Notes: a model not told the origin generated them from the letters alone. Counted from the first letter of the stretch, positions 25,201-37,450 are shown. The stretch is 64,000 nt of DNA from Amphiura filiformis (GCF_039555335.1 NC_092636.1:775501-839500), one strand, 5' to 3'. Numbers and translations are program-made.

Positions 25201-25420
25201 GTTTTTTTAATTTACACACCCAAACCTTCAAATCCTGCCTAAGACCCTGATTGGATCTTACTGTATATTGGGAACGCCGCACCACTTTTAAATTCCTTGC
25301 ACCAGGCCTGGGAATTCCTTTTACAATAGTACTAAGTAGGTTTTCAATGCAGCTCTTTAAGAATGCTATCAAAGAAATTTAACAATATCGATCAGGGTAT
25401 ATTCGCCAGCGAAGTTACAT
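22280..25420. other. intronic, mostly unassigned
   Basis: Contains the duplicated segment at 23170-23500 (own entry), AGGCCTA-rich sequence at 23970-24480 and a CACACCCA-rich patch at 25120-25230. A 141-codon ORF at 24469-24894 shows no homology and no splice support. Confidence 0.4.
23170..23500 (+). repeat. two-copy tandem repeat, about 213 bp
   Basis: TTATCGACCAAATTTTTTT and GGGGGTGCCGGACCT at 23196/23273 recur as GTATCGATCAAATTTTTTT and GGGGGTACCGGACCT at 23408/23485. Confidence 0.6.
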
Positions 25421-25421
25421 A

Positions 25422-25819
25422 AGGCTAATGAAAGTCAATTCCGAGTTTATCGTCCCTTTTTTTTCCCAGGTTGGTGAGGTGACTTTTTCATTTTCATTAT
25501 TTCATCAGATTTCATTATTGACCTAAAGTGCGTGTTGATTTAAAGCCACACTCATACATGTTATTTATAAACATGTTTTTGTATGGGTAGGGACTAGAAA
25601 AGTTAGAAAAGAGCCTGGTTTTGGTTCCAAGTTATAAATTTATATGTTTTACAAACAAAAATATATGTTTCCAATTGCTAAAACTGGTGAAAACACTGAT
25701 ACTTTGAAAATAATGAATTATTTTGACATTTTTTTAATTTGACACGGGTGTTTTTGGTGTCCAAAAAGTGACGCGGGCGGGGGACGATAAACTCGGAATC
25801 GACTTTCACTCGCCTAATG
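25422..25819. mobile_element. foldback element
   Basis: AAGGCTAATGAAAGTC plus CCGAGTTTATCGTCCC is mirrored by GGGACGATAAACTCGG and GACTTTCACTCGCCT. Confidence 0.8.
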
Positions 25820-25974
25820 TTAATGTCAACGGGATCACACACTTGAGTTATGAAAAATGATCGATCAAAACAATCACCACTAAGTATGGCACTCGAAGGC
25901 ATACCAACATAGTGATCCAGTAACCAAGAGAATTATGTACGGTTACCGGTAACCACTTTGATGCTGAATTCCAA

Positions 25975-26323
25975 AGGATACCCCATCAAGTTGATAGCCA
26001 TTCATTGGAGACGAGGAGAAAATGGCACTTTTTTCTAGGCATGTTTCACTAAAATTTCATGCCACAAAAATTATGATTTCAAATTGCAAATACTTCATGA
26101 CACACAAATATTTTGCTTTACTTGTACTACGGTACTATACTACGGTAAGTACTTCTTCTTCTTGTAGGATATTGGCCAACATCCCTATAATTGAATCAAG
26201 CGGTCAGGGTGAAATTACAATTTTTGTTGCATTAAATTTTAGTGAAACATGCCTAGAAAAAAGTGCCATTTTCAATTTTCTCCTCATCTCCAATGAATGG
26301 CTATCAACTTGATGGGGTATCCT
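25975..26323. mobile_element. foldback element close to exon 1
   Basis: AGGATACCCCATCAAGTTGA and AGCCATTCATTGGAG are mirrored at 26287-26323; arms run on through ATGGCACTTTTTTCTAGGCA. It lies 140 bases downstream of the exon 1 donor, in the intron. Confidence 0.85.
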
Positions 26324-26462
26324 ACTAAAGCTGTATGATTTTGGTTTCTTTGCCCAAAATTATGAAATAAAGTACCCGGTAGTAAAAAGTAGTCAGATGT
26401 CAACAAGATTGTGTGTTTTTAATGCTGTATTTTTCTATACTCCACATTTCAAAGATACGTAC

Positions 26463-27153
26463 CATTTCAGCATCTGCAGCAGCAAAAATAAAGCATTTGA
26501 AATTTGCATCACTGTCAGGTCTCCACAAATAACCAAAGCTCTTCTTGTCATGTCCTCGACAAAATCGGGATATAAAAGTGGGTGTATGATGAAACAGTAT
26601 CAGGCCATTAGATTCTGATATGGCAATGGTACCTTTACCAGAAATCTGTAAGAAAACTCTTTGATCACGCTTTCTTATCCCTACGCTTTTTCTGCAATTA
26701 TCCAAGGTAACATAGGTTGTGTGATGCGTTTGTCTATCGCAATATCACCGCAGTAAGTCAGTTTGAAGTTGTAGATACACATGCCATCTTTACAGATGGA
26801 ATCCATTGCTATCCCTCTCATCCCTGATGATGGGGATGTTGTTTGGCACTTTCCCTCATCTCATCCTCCTCTTTGAATTTAAAGTTTCTCTGTGAGTGTA
26901 ACAAAGCTTCCGAATTCTCATCTTGGATATCAGTCAGCTTTGCGATCAGCGGATCCAATGGAATGGAATTTGGCCGTCTAATGGGTGACACAAATGCTGA
27001 ATTTGAAGAATCATCATTGTTATTGTGTACATTTCCTTCCGATTGCATAATACTCGGTGGACTACCGATTGTGGTATCTGAATGTTCACAATCCGCTAAT
27101 CCTAAACCACTGTCAACAGAGGCGTGTTTTTTCGATTTGGTTCTCTCACCCAT
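26463..27153 (-). CDS. TBC1D4/TBC1D1-like Rab-GAP, first coding exon (disrupted frame)
   Basis: TBC1D4/AS160 and TBC1D1 are cytosolic Rab GTPase-activating proteins controlling vesicle traffic (GLUT4 vesicles in vertebrates). The ATG at 27153 follows an in-frame TAA 18 bases upstream. About 110 acidic, Ser-rich residues come first, including RRPNSIP. A new frame from 26821 then reads YNFKLTYCGD and QPMLPWIIAE, matching the conserved PMLPW-[LV][MV]-AE block at the start of PTB domain 1. A third frame reads ISRFCRGHDKKSFGYLW and FKCFIFAAADAEM, matching the ISRFIHNSHD/CHVF part of PTB1. The exon ends at 26463 before GTACGT and joins exon 2 in phase 0. The two frame changes lie near a GGG at 26822 and an A5 run (T5 on the + strand, 26687-26691). 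No other premature stop falls within the matching segments. Family assignment is firm; the choice between TBC1D4 and TBC1D1 is not possible and probably predates their split. The N-terminal 110 residues have no homology I recognise. Confidence 0.85.
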
Positions 27154-27450
27154 GTTTCCATCTGAAGCTTACTCCGACACTTGTTTCTGTTTTAATAATC
27201 TCACCGGTCAGTTATGAATAGACCAAAGTTGTTGTAAAGCCCACCACAACGGGGTTTTCCGATGATTCATAGGACCACCAGCCGCACTTTGACGTTTGGA
27301 AACTACTGTACATCGCCATTCGCTGATATTCCTGCATATCAAGGAGCACCCAATCAATTATCGATTTGCGCAGGCGAGGCTATTCTTGCACACCGTTGAG
27401 TGAGTGCGCTAGACCAAAACAATGGACGTGACACTGTTTTCATCTATTTT
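27154..27450 (-). promoter_or_regulatory. probable 5' UTR/promoter of the TBC1D-like gene
   Basis: Sequence directly upstream of the start codon is richer in GC than its surroundings and free of recognisable repeats, up to about 27450. No clear TATA box. A placement from position only; an upstream noncoding exon cannot be excluded. Confidence 0.3.
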
Positions 27451-27924
27451 CCATAGGCCTAATAATTATTATTAAACTGTATGGTCGACTTCCTTTTCCT
27501 GTTATTTATAATAGCTTATAATAAGAATTATTGTGTTATCTTTATTCTCCAGACAGTGAGTCTATTTTTATTTATTTTCTGTATAAAAAGAAACTTTTTT
27601 TTACATTATTTAAAGTCCCATTCAGTGATCCCAGCGCAAGTGTAACTTAAAAGGTTAATTGTTTAGGCCTATAAATTGCTTACAAGTGAAGAATAAGTCA
27701 TTCAATTATTGTCAATGGGTATTTTTGAAATGAAAAAGTTGGCAAAAAAAACCGAAGAAAACAGCAGTATTGATAGGCCTATATAAATATTATTACAAAT
27801 TCATGTAAATGCCTTATTATTTTTGTCTTTTTACACAGTTTTCGGCTGAACTACTACTAGCAGGCTATATTAGCACTTCTATGACAATGACAAAGGTACC
27901 AAAATCTGAATTTTTACAATAATT

Positions 27925-28974
27925 GTCCGGATGAGCAAATCACTGAATGGCCCTTTAAAAGGCCTGAGCCCTGCATATAGGCCTAATTATAAAACTCGCG
28001 ATAACAATATCACCCTGCATAGTGCCAAATGTCTTGGTGTAAAGATAGATTCTAAATTACTTTGGCACGATCATGTTAAGGGGGTATTACACCCCTGTCC
28101 AATTTTGTGCCTATTTTTGCATTTTTCTCAAAAATTATAGCGCATTGGTAACAAGTAAGATATGTATATTATAGGGGCAAGGACTACAACTACTGCACTG
28201 GAAATCTTATTTCAGCACAGACAACAGTTGTGGAGTTACAGTCAAAAATGAGGGAAAACCAATATTTGAACAATAAATCAATAACTACTTGCCTTGAGTT
28301 GCTGAATTTTCAGTGCAGTAGTTGTAGTCATTGCCCCTATAATATACATAACTTACTTGTTACCAATTCGCTATAATTTTTGAGAACAAAAGCGATGTGC
28401 TAGAATAATATTGCGTGCCAACTAACTTACGTCTTCTGATATAATGTTTCCTATATTAGGATGGGAATCACTCCCAACTCGTGCAATGTACTTCAAATCA
28501 CTGTTAATGTTTAAATGTCTTAACGATATATCACCACAGTACATACATGAAAAGCATAATGTGAACACCAGACAAGCTGCGTCCAATTTATTGGCTCTAC
28601 CGCCTTGCACAAATGGTTATGACACTGTGTACCGTACTTTAAATCATCTTTTTCATACAGTGGGGTTGAGGTTTGGAATAAACTGAGTAATGATGTAAGA
28701 AGTTCAATAAATGTGCAGACTTTCAAGCAAAGATTCAAAAATTGAGCATGTACTTGTTAATGATGTAGGCCTATTTCTATTTTACTTTGAAAATTGTATA
28801 TATTTCTGTATTTTAATTTTGTATCTAATAGTTGTGTAGTTTATATAAATTGCATGTTGAAAATTGTTGCCTTTTAATGTTATGTAAATGTATTGCAGGG
28901 CCCCATGTAAGACCAGCTATCGGCTGAATTGGGCTACCCTGGATATGAATAAAATAAATAAATAAATAAATAAA
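27925..28974 (+). mobile_element. LINE 3' fragment with ATAAA tail
   Basis: Reads LHSAKCLGVKIDSKLLWHDH, then (after a TTAA hairpin insertion) ARIILRANLRTSSD, LGWESLPTRAMYFKSLLMFK and VEVWNKLSNDVRSS, the usual C-terminal blocks of CR1/L2-like RT proteins. It ends GGGCTACCCTGGATATGAAT and an (AAAT)n tail at 28951-28974. Frameshifted and 5'-truncated. Confidence 0.85.
28080..28388. mobile_element. TTAA hairpin element inside LINE
   Basis: Second long copy of the family at 20253, preceded by TTAA at 28076-28079; right end eroded. Confidence 0.8.
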
Positions 28975-29504
28975 CTTACCTCTACTCTATAAACAACATC
29001 ATTGTCGTTGAGCACATACCTAAAGAAGAGCTTAAAGATTCCATTAAAAATCCATGAGACCATTCGATGACACAATTCGATGTTAGTTCCGGGTTAATAG
29101 CTGCCAATGTCATGGCCAACTATACAAGCAAAACGACTGAACCTGAACTCATCGAAAGTTCGTAAAACACGTTCAAAAGCTATTCACAAGTCTGAACAGT
29201 AGGCCCCCCTAGGCCTAACATAATATATAAACTTTGATTTGCCAATGAAATAATTCTGAACACACTTAATTTCAAAATATGATTAATTTTCGAGCATTGT
29301 ATAATTTTTGTTTTGTTTTTGCTGTCATTTTAGTGTTTCTTTGTTTTTTGTTAAGGGCTGTGCCTTATTACTATTAGCCTTTCGGCCACATCCATTCCTT
29401 TGATGGCATTTTGATGCATTGGTATGTAGTACATATTTTTCTAATTTTTATGTGAATTGTGGGAATAAAATAAATTAATGAATGAAAAAAAATGTTGTTG
29501 AAGA

Positions 29505-30972
29505 AAACTATCTTGAGTAGACAGCAAAACACGTATAGCAAGTTGTGAAAATATCTTCAGTAGATAGCGAGATGTACTACACTGTATAGCCCCATTATGT
29601 AGCAATGTGCGAGTCCCGGGCCGAGAATGAACTATCTCAGTATACGTATAACTTAGTATTTAGAGTGAATTGCTATAATTTGTAATTAGGAGGGAAATCT
29701 GCTATCTTCAGTAGATAGCATTGTTTCGTTGGATGGCAATTTATATAAAATATTCCGTAGATAGCATTATTTAGTTTCAGGGCAATATACTCTCTTCAGT
29801 AGATTACATTATTTCATGAGAATAAAATACTTTTTTCAGTAGATAGCATTTGTAATTTGTAATTATAGAGGGAAATGTGCTATCTTCAGTAGATAGCATT
29901 GTTTCATGCAAGTAAATTGCTCAGTATTCAGTAGATAGCATTGTTTCATTGGTAGGCAACATAAATAAAATCTTCAGTAAATGGCATTATTTAGTTAGAG
30001 GGCAATCTCTTCAGTAGATAGCATTGTTTCATGAGAGTAAATTGCTATTTTCAGTAGATAGCATTATTTCATTAGAGTAAATTGCTATATTCGGTAGATA
30101 GCATTTGTAATAGAGGGAATTGTGCTATCTTCAGTAGATAGAATTGTTTCATTCGAGTAAATGGCTATATTCAGTAGATAGCATTGTTTCAAAGGAAGGC
30201 AATACTATATTCAGTAGATTAGCATTGTTTCATTAGAGGTCAATATGAGAATAAAATGCTATCTTCAGTATTTTCAGCTATCTTCAGTAGATAGCATTAT
30301 TTAGTTTGAGGGCAATGTACTCTCTTCAGTATACAGTGATACCATTATTTCATGAGAGTAAATTGATATTCAGTAGATAGCATTTGTAATTAGAGGGGAA
30401 AATGCTATATTCAGTAGATGCCATTGTTTCATTGGGAGGCAATGAATAAAATCTTCAGTAGATAGCATTATTTAGTTAGAGGGCAACATACTCTCTTCAG
30501 TAGATACCATTATTTCATGAGTAAATTGCTATTTTCAGTAGATAGCATTTGTTATTAGAGGGAAATATGCTATCTTCAGTAGATAGCATTGTTTCATGTG
30601 GAGGCAATATGCTATTTTCAGTACATAGCATTATTTAATTAGAGGGCAATGCTATTCAGTAGATAACATTGTTTCATTGGAAGGCAGTATACTATATTCA
30701 GTAGATAGCATTGTTTCATTGGAGGACAATGATATCTTCAGTAGATATCATTATTTAGAGGGTAATATACTCTCTTCAGTAGATAGCATTGTTTCATGAG
30801 AGTAAATTGTTATTTTCAGTAGATAGCATTATTTAATTAGAGGGCAATATGCTATATTCAGTAGATATCATTGTTTCAATAGAGGGCGATATACTCTCTT
30901 CAGTAGATAGCAACAATGCTATTTTCAGTACATAGCATTATTTAATTTAGAGGGCAATATGCCATTAACTTG
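29505..30972 (+). repeat. CTATCTTCAGTAGATAG tandem array
   Basis: About 30 degenerate units of 45-55 bases: a hairpin core (GCTATCTTCAGTAGATAGC, 7-bp arms), then ATT(G/A)TTT(C/A)ATT..AGAGGGCAATAT. One more unit occurs at 31686-31710 beyond a LINE insertion. Confidence 0.9.
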
Positions 30973-30974
30973 GA

Positions 30975-31682
30975 ATGAGCCAGGGCCTGGAATGAGCAAA
31001 TCAATAATGTACGTAAAAAAAGCCTAAAAGGTATGTTCATGCTAAAACAATGCAGGGCAAATTGTCTTCCTATAAGGATATTTTATGTACTGTGTATAAT
31101 GCTATTGTTCTGCCACACTTAGATTATTGTAATGTTGTATGGGGAAATTGTGGTGTTACTGTTTCAAAGAAACTATTCAAAACAGGGCTGCAAGAACTAT
31201 CTGTGGTGCAAATAGATAGTTCTGAACTTAATTGGAAACCATTAATTGATAGACAAAATGCAAATTGTTTAATTTTAACCTACAAAATCTTGCACCTCCT
31301 TATTTAAGTTATATTTTCAGTCATGTAAACAATAGCTATAATTTTCGTCAAAGCCAAAGTAATGTAACTATTCCCCTGCCAAGAACAGAGTACAAAAAGC
31401 GCAGTCTGTCATTATAGAGGTGCTGTAAACTGGAATGAACTAGAAAATAATATCCAAAACTCTCCAACATTGTATACTTTCAAAAATAATCTGAAAAAAA
31501 CATAATGTCATGTAAGCATAGTAATATGTAACCATAAAAGTATCATTTTGGCTTTTGACAATTAATAATTTTTGTAATACGTGTAAGTCTAGATAATAAG
31601 CTTTTGTAATTGTTTGTTATTTTGTACATGTATGTTTGTTTATGCACGGCCCCAAGGAAGAACAACAAAAATTGGGCTTTCA
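30975..31682 (+). mobile_element. LINE 3' fragment inserted in the array
   Basis: Reads VYNAIVLPHLDYCNVVWGNC, LNWKPLIDRQNANCL and GAVNWNELENNIQNSP, CR1/L2-like C-terminal blocks, frameshifted. Ends CACGGCCCCAAGG...TTGGGCTTTC. Array sequence resumes directly after. Confidence 0.8.
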
Positions 31683-31803
31683 GTGTTCAGTAGATAGCAT
31701 TATTTAATTAAAGGTTATAATCAAGTTTCGATTTGTGCCGAAATCGCTTGGAGGTGGTGCAGAATCAATGCTGAATTGATCAATTCAGCACCAATTCTCC
31801 CCC

Positions 31804-32627
31804 AGTGACGTAACTTTGGGTCAGGGTGCCTGGGGCGAAAGTAGATCGGGTGCCCCTGACCAAGGGTGTGCATGGTGCAGAACAAATTTAGCCATAGACC
31901 TACCGAGTAACTTACAAAGTGTTTCAGATCAAATTTATTTCATGTTTCAATGAACTTCATATTAATTTAAAAAATTCATCTTCTCAGTCCAACGTCTTTA
32001 CATTTGAAGATTTGTACGTAGCTATTGGTTGTGGCACCAGGGGGCAAGAATACAAAATGCCCCCTCTCCCTAAAACACTTGCGCGCGGGTGCTTGAAAAT
32101 ATGCACAAATACCACTAATTTGGTATAACCAAGTTGAATTTCAGTCTCAAATGACAATTTATGTTGCAATTCGTGCGAAGCGCGAAAATTTTGTGCTGAA
32201 GGGGGCACCAAAATGAAGAGTAATTCTATGCATGGTGAGTAAAGGTTTCCACTTCCTATAACAAAGTATTATCGTGTCGAAAGGATATCCAGGCCTACAA
32301 TCAACGAAAAAAGTCTTGGAACGCTTGCGTGTAAATAACGGAAAACTGTCACCCCCTCTCCCCCGTGCAATGTTGAGAAATACCAAAGTCTTCAGCAGTT
32401 TCCCAATGTGTTCCAACATTGATTGATGGGGAGAGGGGAAGGGTAAATCATTGTTGTAGATGTCATGCTTGTTCTCAGGGAAAATATACGTCATTTTCAT
32501 GATCATATGAGATTCTGCACGGAATTTCGACAGAGTGTACCAAGCGTTCCAATGACTTTTTTCGTAGATTGTAGATCCCCCCTTACTTCCTTCCTTACTT
32601 CAGAGCACATAGGAGTTACGCCACTGT
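31804..32627. mobile_element. possible old hAT-like element
   Basis: CAGTGACGTAAC and GTTACGCCACTG are imperfectly inverted and flanked by C-rich 8-mers that match only partly. Uncertain. 32640-33600 is AT-rich with no feature seen. Confidence 0.35.
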
Positions 32628-33612
32628 CCCCCCCCCCCACATTCCCTCCCTTGCTCTCCCCTAGCTATGCCACTTGAAAAATCACCAAAATCTATAAATC
32701 TTTTATAGTATATTACAATTGTGTAAAAAATTATTTTTGAAAATGGCTTTAACATGTTTAAATGAGGGTTTACCAAAGTGTGAATTTCATTTTCTAATTT
32801 AAAAAACTTGTTAAGCTTTCAAAACAAAGCAAAGCAAACACACACACACTAAATTTATTTTATTTTATTGCAAACGAATTCAACAAAAGCAATTTTCATG
32901 TAGTGTTCATATAACTATGATAATGGATTGATCTTGAGATAGGCGAAAAAACAGATCAATTCAATGAGAAAAAAATTCCTATCCGACCCCCGAAAGCGAT
33001 CGAGCGATATAGCTCCAAGGTCACATAAAATGGTAACAATTTCAATAAAAATTAATAAAACCATGTACATTTATACAGACATCTATATAAAAATCTGGAC
33101 TTGTGTCGCTAATTGCCAATGGAGGTACATTATTCTTTATTGCACATACTTTTCTAACAATTTAAACACGTAAAGCCTATGTACGATCTTTTTCAGAATA
33201 TACCTTTAGTTTTTTCAAAACCGATTTTTGTTGGCATATTTATTAAATCTATGAGCTAACTGTCAAATTCGCCCTATTTATAGTAAAACAGGATGATTTT
33301 CTGTTGGTCCGACATATCATAATTTTTCATATTATGATATGTCGGAACGATCGCAAATCATAGTCTCCTACAAAGCCAGTTTGGTTACGCTCCCTCCACA
33401 CTGGCTGTGTACTCGCCGTCCTATGTGTGAAATATTTCAAGTGAAGTTTATGTTGTTTTTTGCAAATTTCCAATGTTTTTCAACTATTTTATCATTTTGG
33501 AAGAAAAAAGAAACGAAAAATCTAAAAATTTAAAAAGATCATACATTAAGGCAAAAACAAGATCCTGTTCTACAGGCTGACACTTGCCAATTAATATACA
33601 ATACAAAGAGCA

Positions 33613-33992
33613 TTTGCGCCAGGGGGGCACTCCAACTTCGGAGGTGATGCGTATGTAGGGCTGTTAAGACCCCCCTTTTCAGGGTCGCTGTCACCCAAAG
33701 ACCCCATATTTTTCCATTTGATCTGGCACTCAAAGACCCTTACAAGTTCAATTGGAACAGCAACTTTCATTTATCGCTGATTTTGTTACTTATTTTGAAA
33801 AAACAAACAATTTGAAGCCATTTAGAACTAGAAATTCAATATTCGAGGTTTCTGTGACGCTGTTTCTGCTCTCACCTAATGGTCATGTTCTTACCCCATA
33901 TTTTTTACATTTTGCTCTCACCGAATGCCCCTTACTGCGAAAGTGCCAGCCTACACCCATATCCATTTCATATTGAAGTGCCCCCGGGCCAT
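33613..33992. mobile_element. GGGGGCACT-ended repeat
   Basis: Begins GGGGGGCACTCCAACTTC and ends TGAAGTGCCCCC. A relative with GGGGGTCACTC occurs at about 46708-47005. Confidence 0.5.
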
Positions 33993-33999
33993 TTCCAAA

Positions 34000-35290
34000 A
34001 GACTCAGAGCACTTACAAAACTACATTTGAAAGTGCATCTTAAACATATAAATATACAATATCAATTAAAACAGGTTAAGGAAACAAATAAGCTGAGCGG
34101 CTTGGCCAGGATTATTTTTCTGTTAGAGGCTAAATGGTCCTAAATATGTTTTTCAAACATATTTTGAAACTTTTCAAAAAATTCATTCAAAATCAATCCA
34201 CATCGGCCAAAAACGGCTGCTTTTAATTTCATATACTTAAAATATATCCTCAAAAGCTCCCAAAATGCAAATTCTGGGTAGGCATATTAGAACATATTTT
34301 TGGTCACTTTACATCAAATCAGTTTTGAGCATACATTAGATTAGAATGCATTTACTACTAGACAATGAAATTATTAAATACAGTCAAATATATTTTTAAT
34401 GCCAAATATCAGAGGATGATTTAAGGAAGCCCCATCATGCACTGTAAAAGTGTTATCACTAGAGTTTCAACTGCCACTTTACTTTTCAAATCCCATTGAA
34501 CTCTGTGCAAAAGATGTTGTTTTAGAATTACCCGTGTGTCATTATTATTTGGTCGATTTCAGATCTAAAGTGATGTATGCATGAAGGATAATTCACACCT
34601 TCTGTAGATAACATAAAATGTGAAATCGTCCAACTTTTTGAAGGTGTTTTTATTGTAAATATATCTGTCCAAATTCAAATTTAACCATGCACGTGTGTAA
34701 GCAGAAGGCGGGCAGTGGTGTCATGTTCACTCACACAGCTGTGCTGACCGCAAGACTCATCCTCTGGCCAAATATACAAGCCTGCATAATTATTAGGCTG
34801 TAATAGTTTTGGACTGAAGAAATAATCTCAAAGAGACACTTGATATATCTCATAATAACAAAATGCACTTTACAAATTAAACAAAAATTATACATTTGCA
34901 GTAATTTTGAACCAAAGTTACATTTGATGCAACACATGAAAAGTCAGAACTTCGCAGGTGAGGTCAATTTTGAGTTCAGTATTTCTGCTTTGAAAGCATT
35001 TTGCAAGCTTTAAAATAACACCTCATTTGCTAAAATTGATCAAGGCATTCATATAAAGTGAAAAGGCATTCCAAATTCTTACTATGTTCCTTATTTTTTT
35101 TATGTCTTTTGCCACAAAGTCCTCCCTTTTCATGTATCACATACAACAAGATAAAATACAATCAGTTTTCAAATTACAGTGGCAGCAAAAGTACTGGATG
35201 ACCAGCATCCATGCCCCAAACAGCAGCCGCTATTTATATATCTCAGCAGCATTGTTCACAGAATTGCATGTGAAGTTATTTAATCATGCA
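34000..35290. other. noncoding, with one dispersed repeat
   Basis: 34440-34530 (AAAAGTGTTATCAC.AGAGTTTC..CTGCCACTTTACTTTTC) matches 50050-50140. Nothing else recognised. Confidence 0.5.
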
Positions 35291-35292
35291 AG

Positions 35293-35515
35293 TTACTCTA
35301 ATTGATGAAGGTGACTGGATACTGCTATTTTTTTCCCAAATGCTTTCCTGTTCTGTATGTTGATTACGGTACTTCCAGTGTTCCAAGGGGACAATGTTCT
35401 TGGATGTTTTTGAAGCAGTCTTTTGTTTGCTTGGAACATTTGATAGGTTTTGCTGTGACAGGTGGGTGCATGGTTGAAGTACAGATGGACCAGGGCACAA
35501 TCAGATACCAAAACA
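35293..35515 (-). CDS. candidate 3' exon, unrecognised gene
   Basis: The acceptor TTTCTTTTTCAG precedes 35515. The frame reads VLVSDCALVHLYFNHAPTCH, then a basic helical stretch (MFQANKRLLQKHPRTL) and NRKAFGKKIAV, stopping near 35293. The composition is protein-like and unlike the low-complexity ORFs nearby. It may belong to the same minus-strand gene as the exon-like segments at 36263-36310 and 45589-45676, but the phases do not join cleanly, so this is only proximity. No domain recognised. Confidence 0.35.
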
Positions 35516-35627
35516 CTGAAAAAGAAAGTAAACAAGTGATTAACTAAAAGGACATAATATTATACCCAGTAAACAATGTTCATTGTATCCGATCCAGAAA
35601 ATGCACTTACTTGTCGAGTCATCGTAT

Positions 35628-35757
35628 GGGCAGGAAAAACCTCATGTGTCATTGGCCCCTGAACATGCTTAAAGTAAAACCTCCTATGTAACTGGTTGGC
35701 AGTTTTGTTTTAAACATGTTCAGGGGCCACAAACACATAGGTTTTTTCCTGCCCAAC
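35628..35757. mobile_element. short foldback
   Basis: GGGCAGGAAAAACCT and GGCCCCTGAACATG are mirrored by CATGTTCAGGGGCC and AGGTTTTTTCCTGCCC. Confidence 0.75.
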
Positions 35758-36262
35758 AACGTTGTGTACGTTTCAGCAAACACCATTACCTTTGTCAACA
35801 CTTGATGAACACTTGTTCAATCATAATATTATATTAAGACATATTTTGTGTGCAAAATTCCAGTCATGTGGTCACTTTGGATGAGAGAACCCACTAGTTA
35901 TTTAGGGAATGAATCAACAGTTCTTTAAACGAAAGACGTTTAGTTAGGGACCCTAGGGTGTCAAAATTCTGATTACTTTGCCTTTGATAAAGATCCTGCA
36001 AGGATCGAAAGCTCGGGCCATTAACCAAATTTGTACAAAAACTAGTTAAAATATCAGTCAAAGTTGATCTTCCTGTTTTGAATTGTCAACATTTCACGCT
36101 TGGTTTAAATTTTGGGGGTTGGTCTCCAAACAAAAGGAATTTTGTTTATGGGACATCATCATTGAACTTTCTGTTTGTTCCCTTATGTGGATCCAAATTA
36201 TTTCTACTAGGGCAATTTTTTGATTAATGCTGTCTGTGGAAATCTTGTAAAATGATACTTAC

Positions 36263-36310
36263 CTCTGCAAGTATCAACATGTAGGCAACTCCAACTTCCT
36301 TGGATACTTC
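36263..36310 (-). CDS. candidate small exon, unrecognised gene
   Basis: A 48-base open segment reading EVSKEVGVAYMLILAE ends at a strong donor (GAG|GTAAGT). The upstream AG at 36312-36311 is a modest acceptor; a better-looking TTGTTATAG acceptor further up would bring in an in-frame TGA. Weak evidence. Confidence 0.25.
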
Positions 36311-36319
36311 CTCATATCA

Positions 36320-37450
36320 TGAAAATACTATAACAAAGAAAATACAGACAATTAATTTACTGGTCACAAAGTTGCTGTTTCTTATCAGACTTTAGTGTGA
36401 TTTAAGGGGACATTAGCAGATTTATCAGTATTTGAAACAATTTGGTTAAATTCACAGCAATTTCCTCATATTTTTCAAAAGTATGTAGTGATGTAGAGGA
36501 TGTAGTGATCAGTAAAAATTTAGCAAGATTTGCAGTTATTGAATTTATCACCATAAAAATAAAGCACCATTTTATCAATCACAATTTGATGCAATTTCAA
36601 AATATTTACCGCAATTCAGCGATTTAGCCACCATTCAGCGTAATTGTATGCAAGTTAAAGCTATTTTTCACTAAACTGCAACTAACAGTATTTGTTTTAA
36701 ATTTGTTTGATTATGATGAGTGATTTACCATTTCCCCTTGTGACATAGAGCTACAATTTTGGTTGTTTTAAGGTCCACATATTGGCCGGGCATATTGGTT
36801 AACTTCTTAAAATGTGCCCAAAAAGGATCTAATTTGGAAGTCTGAAACATCACATAGGATTTGATTTTTTAATGAAAATATTTCCATAGTTAACATTCCC
36901 AGTTGTATGAGCAGATTTGTTTTTTTAAAACAAGGCCCAAATTGAAGTTGAGCAATAATTAATCTTAGCTACAGGCAGAATTGTCCCAAGTGGATCACTG
37001 TAAAATAAACATCCCATTTTCTGTTAACTGTACTTACATGGTTCAGGGACCCAAACTTCATTAATTGAAATAGGAAGACATCTAAAAATCGTTAACATCT
37101 AAACCATCTTATCAAATGCAGGCATCAATATCTGCAAAATGCAACAATCAAATTTAAAATATGAATACATTGATTTTCTAAATCATGTCATCTCACCAAG
37201 CACACAAAATCCAAAGAATGTGACAACACACAGAACATTTTACCTTGATCACATAACCCTCTGCAAAAACAAAGACATACACAACATGCATACGTACAAA
37301 CAATGCACATCACAATAGGTAGCAGAATAATAGGAAAATATTCTAAGTTTTATGGGTAAAATTATCCAAGAGTGTGATAAGGAATCCTTGTTAAGACGTC
37401 GGGGTAAATTCTCCGCATGAAATTTGAGGTTTTGAACTCCATATCATAGG
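36320..37450. other. noncoding, nothing recognised
   Basis: AT-rich, no repeat or coding support seen. Confidence 0.4.

Larger units (their letters stand above)
11330..26462 (-). other. intron 1 of the TBC1D-like gene
   Basis: 15.1 kb between GTACGT (26462) and CATTGCAG (ends 11330). Phase 0 on both sides restores a continuous PTB1 reading (DAEM joined to IQNVV). It holds the hairpins, LINE, hAT and tandem repeats listed separately. I saw no further coding exon in it. Confidence 0.7.

Noticed and set aside
29505-30972. CRISPR-like array of palindromic repeats
   Set aside because: Repeats and intervals are both degenerate and homologous, there are no unique spacers or cas genes, and the DNA is animal.
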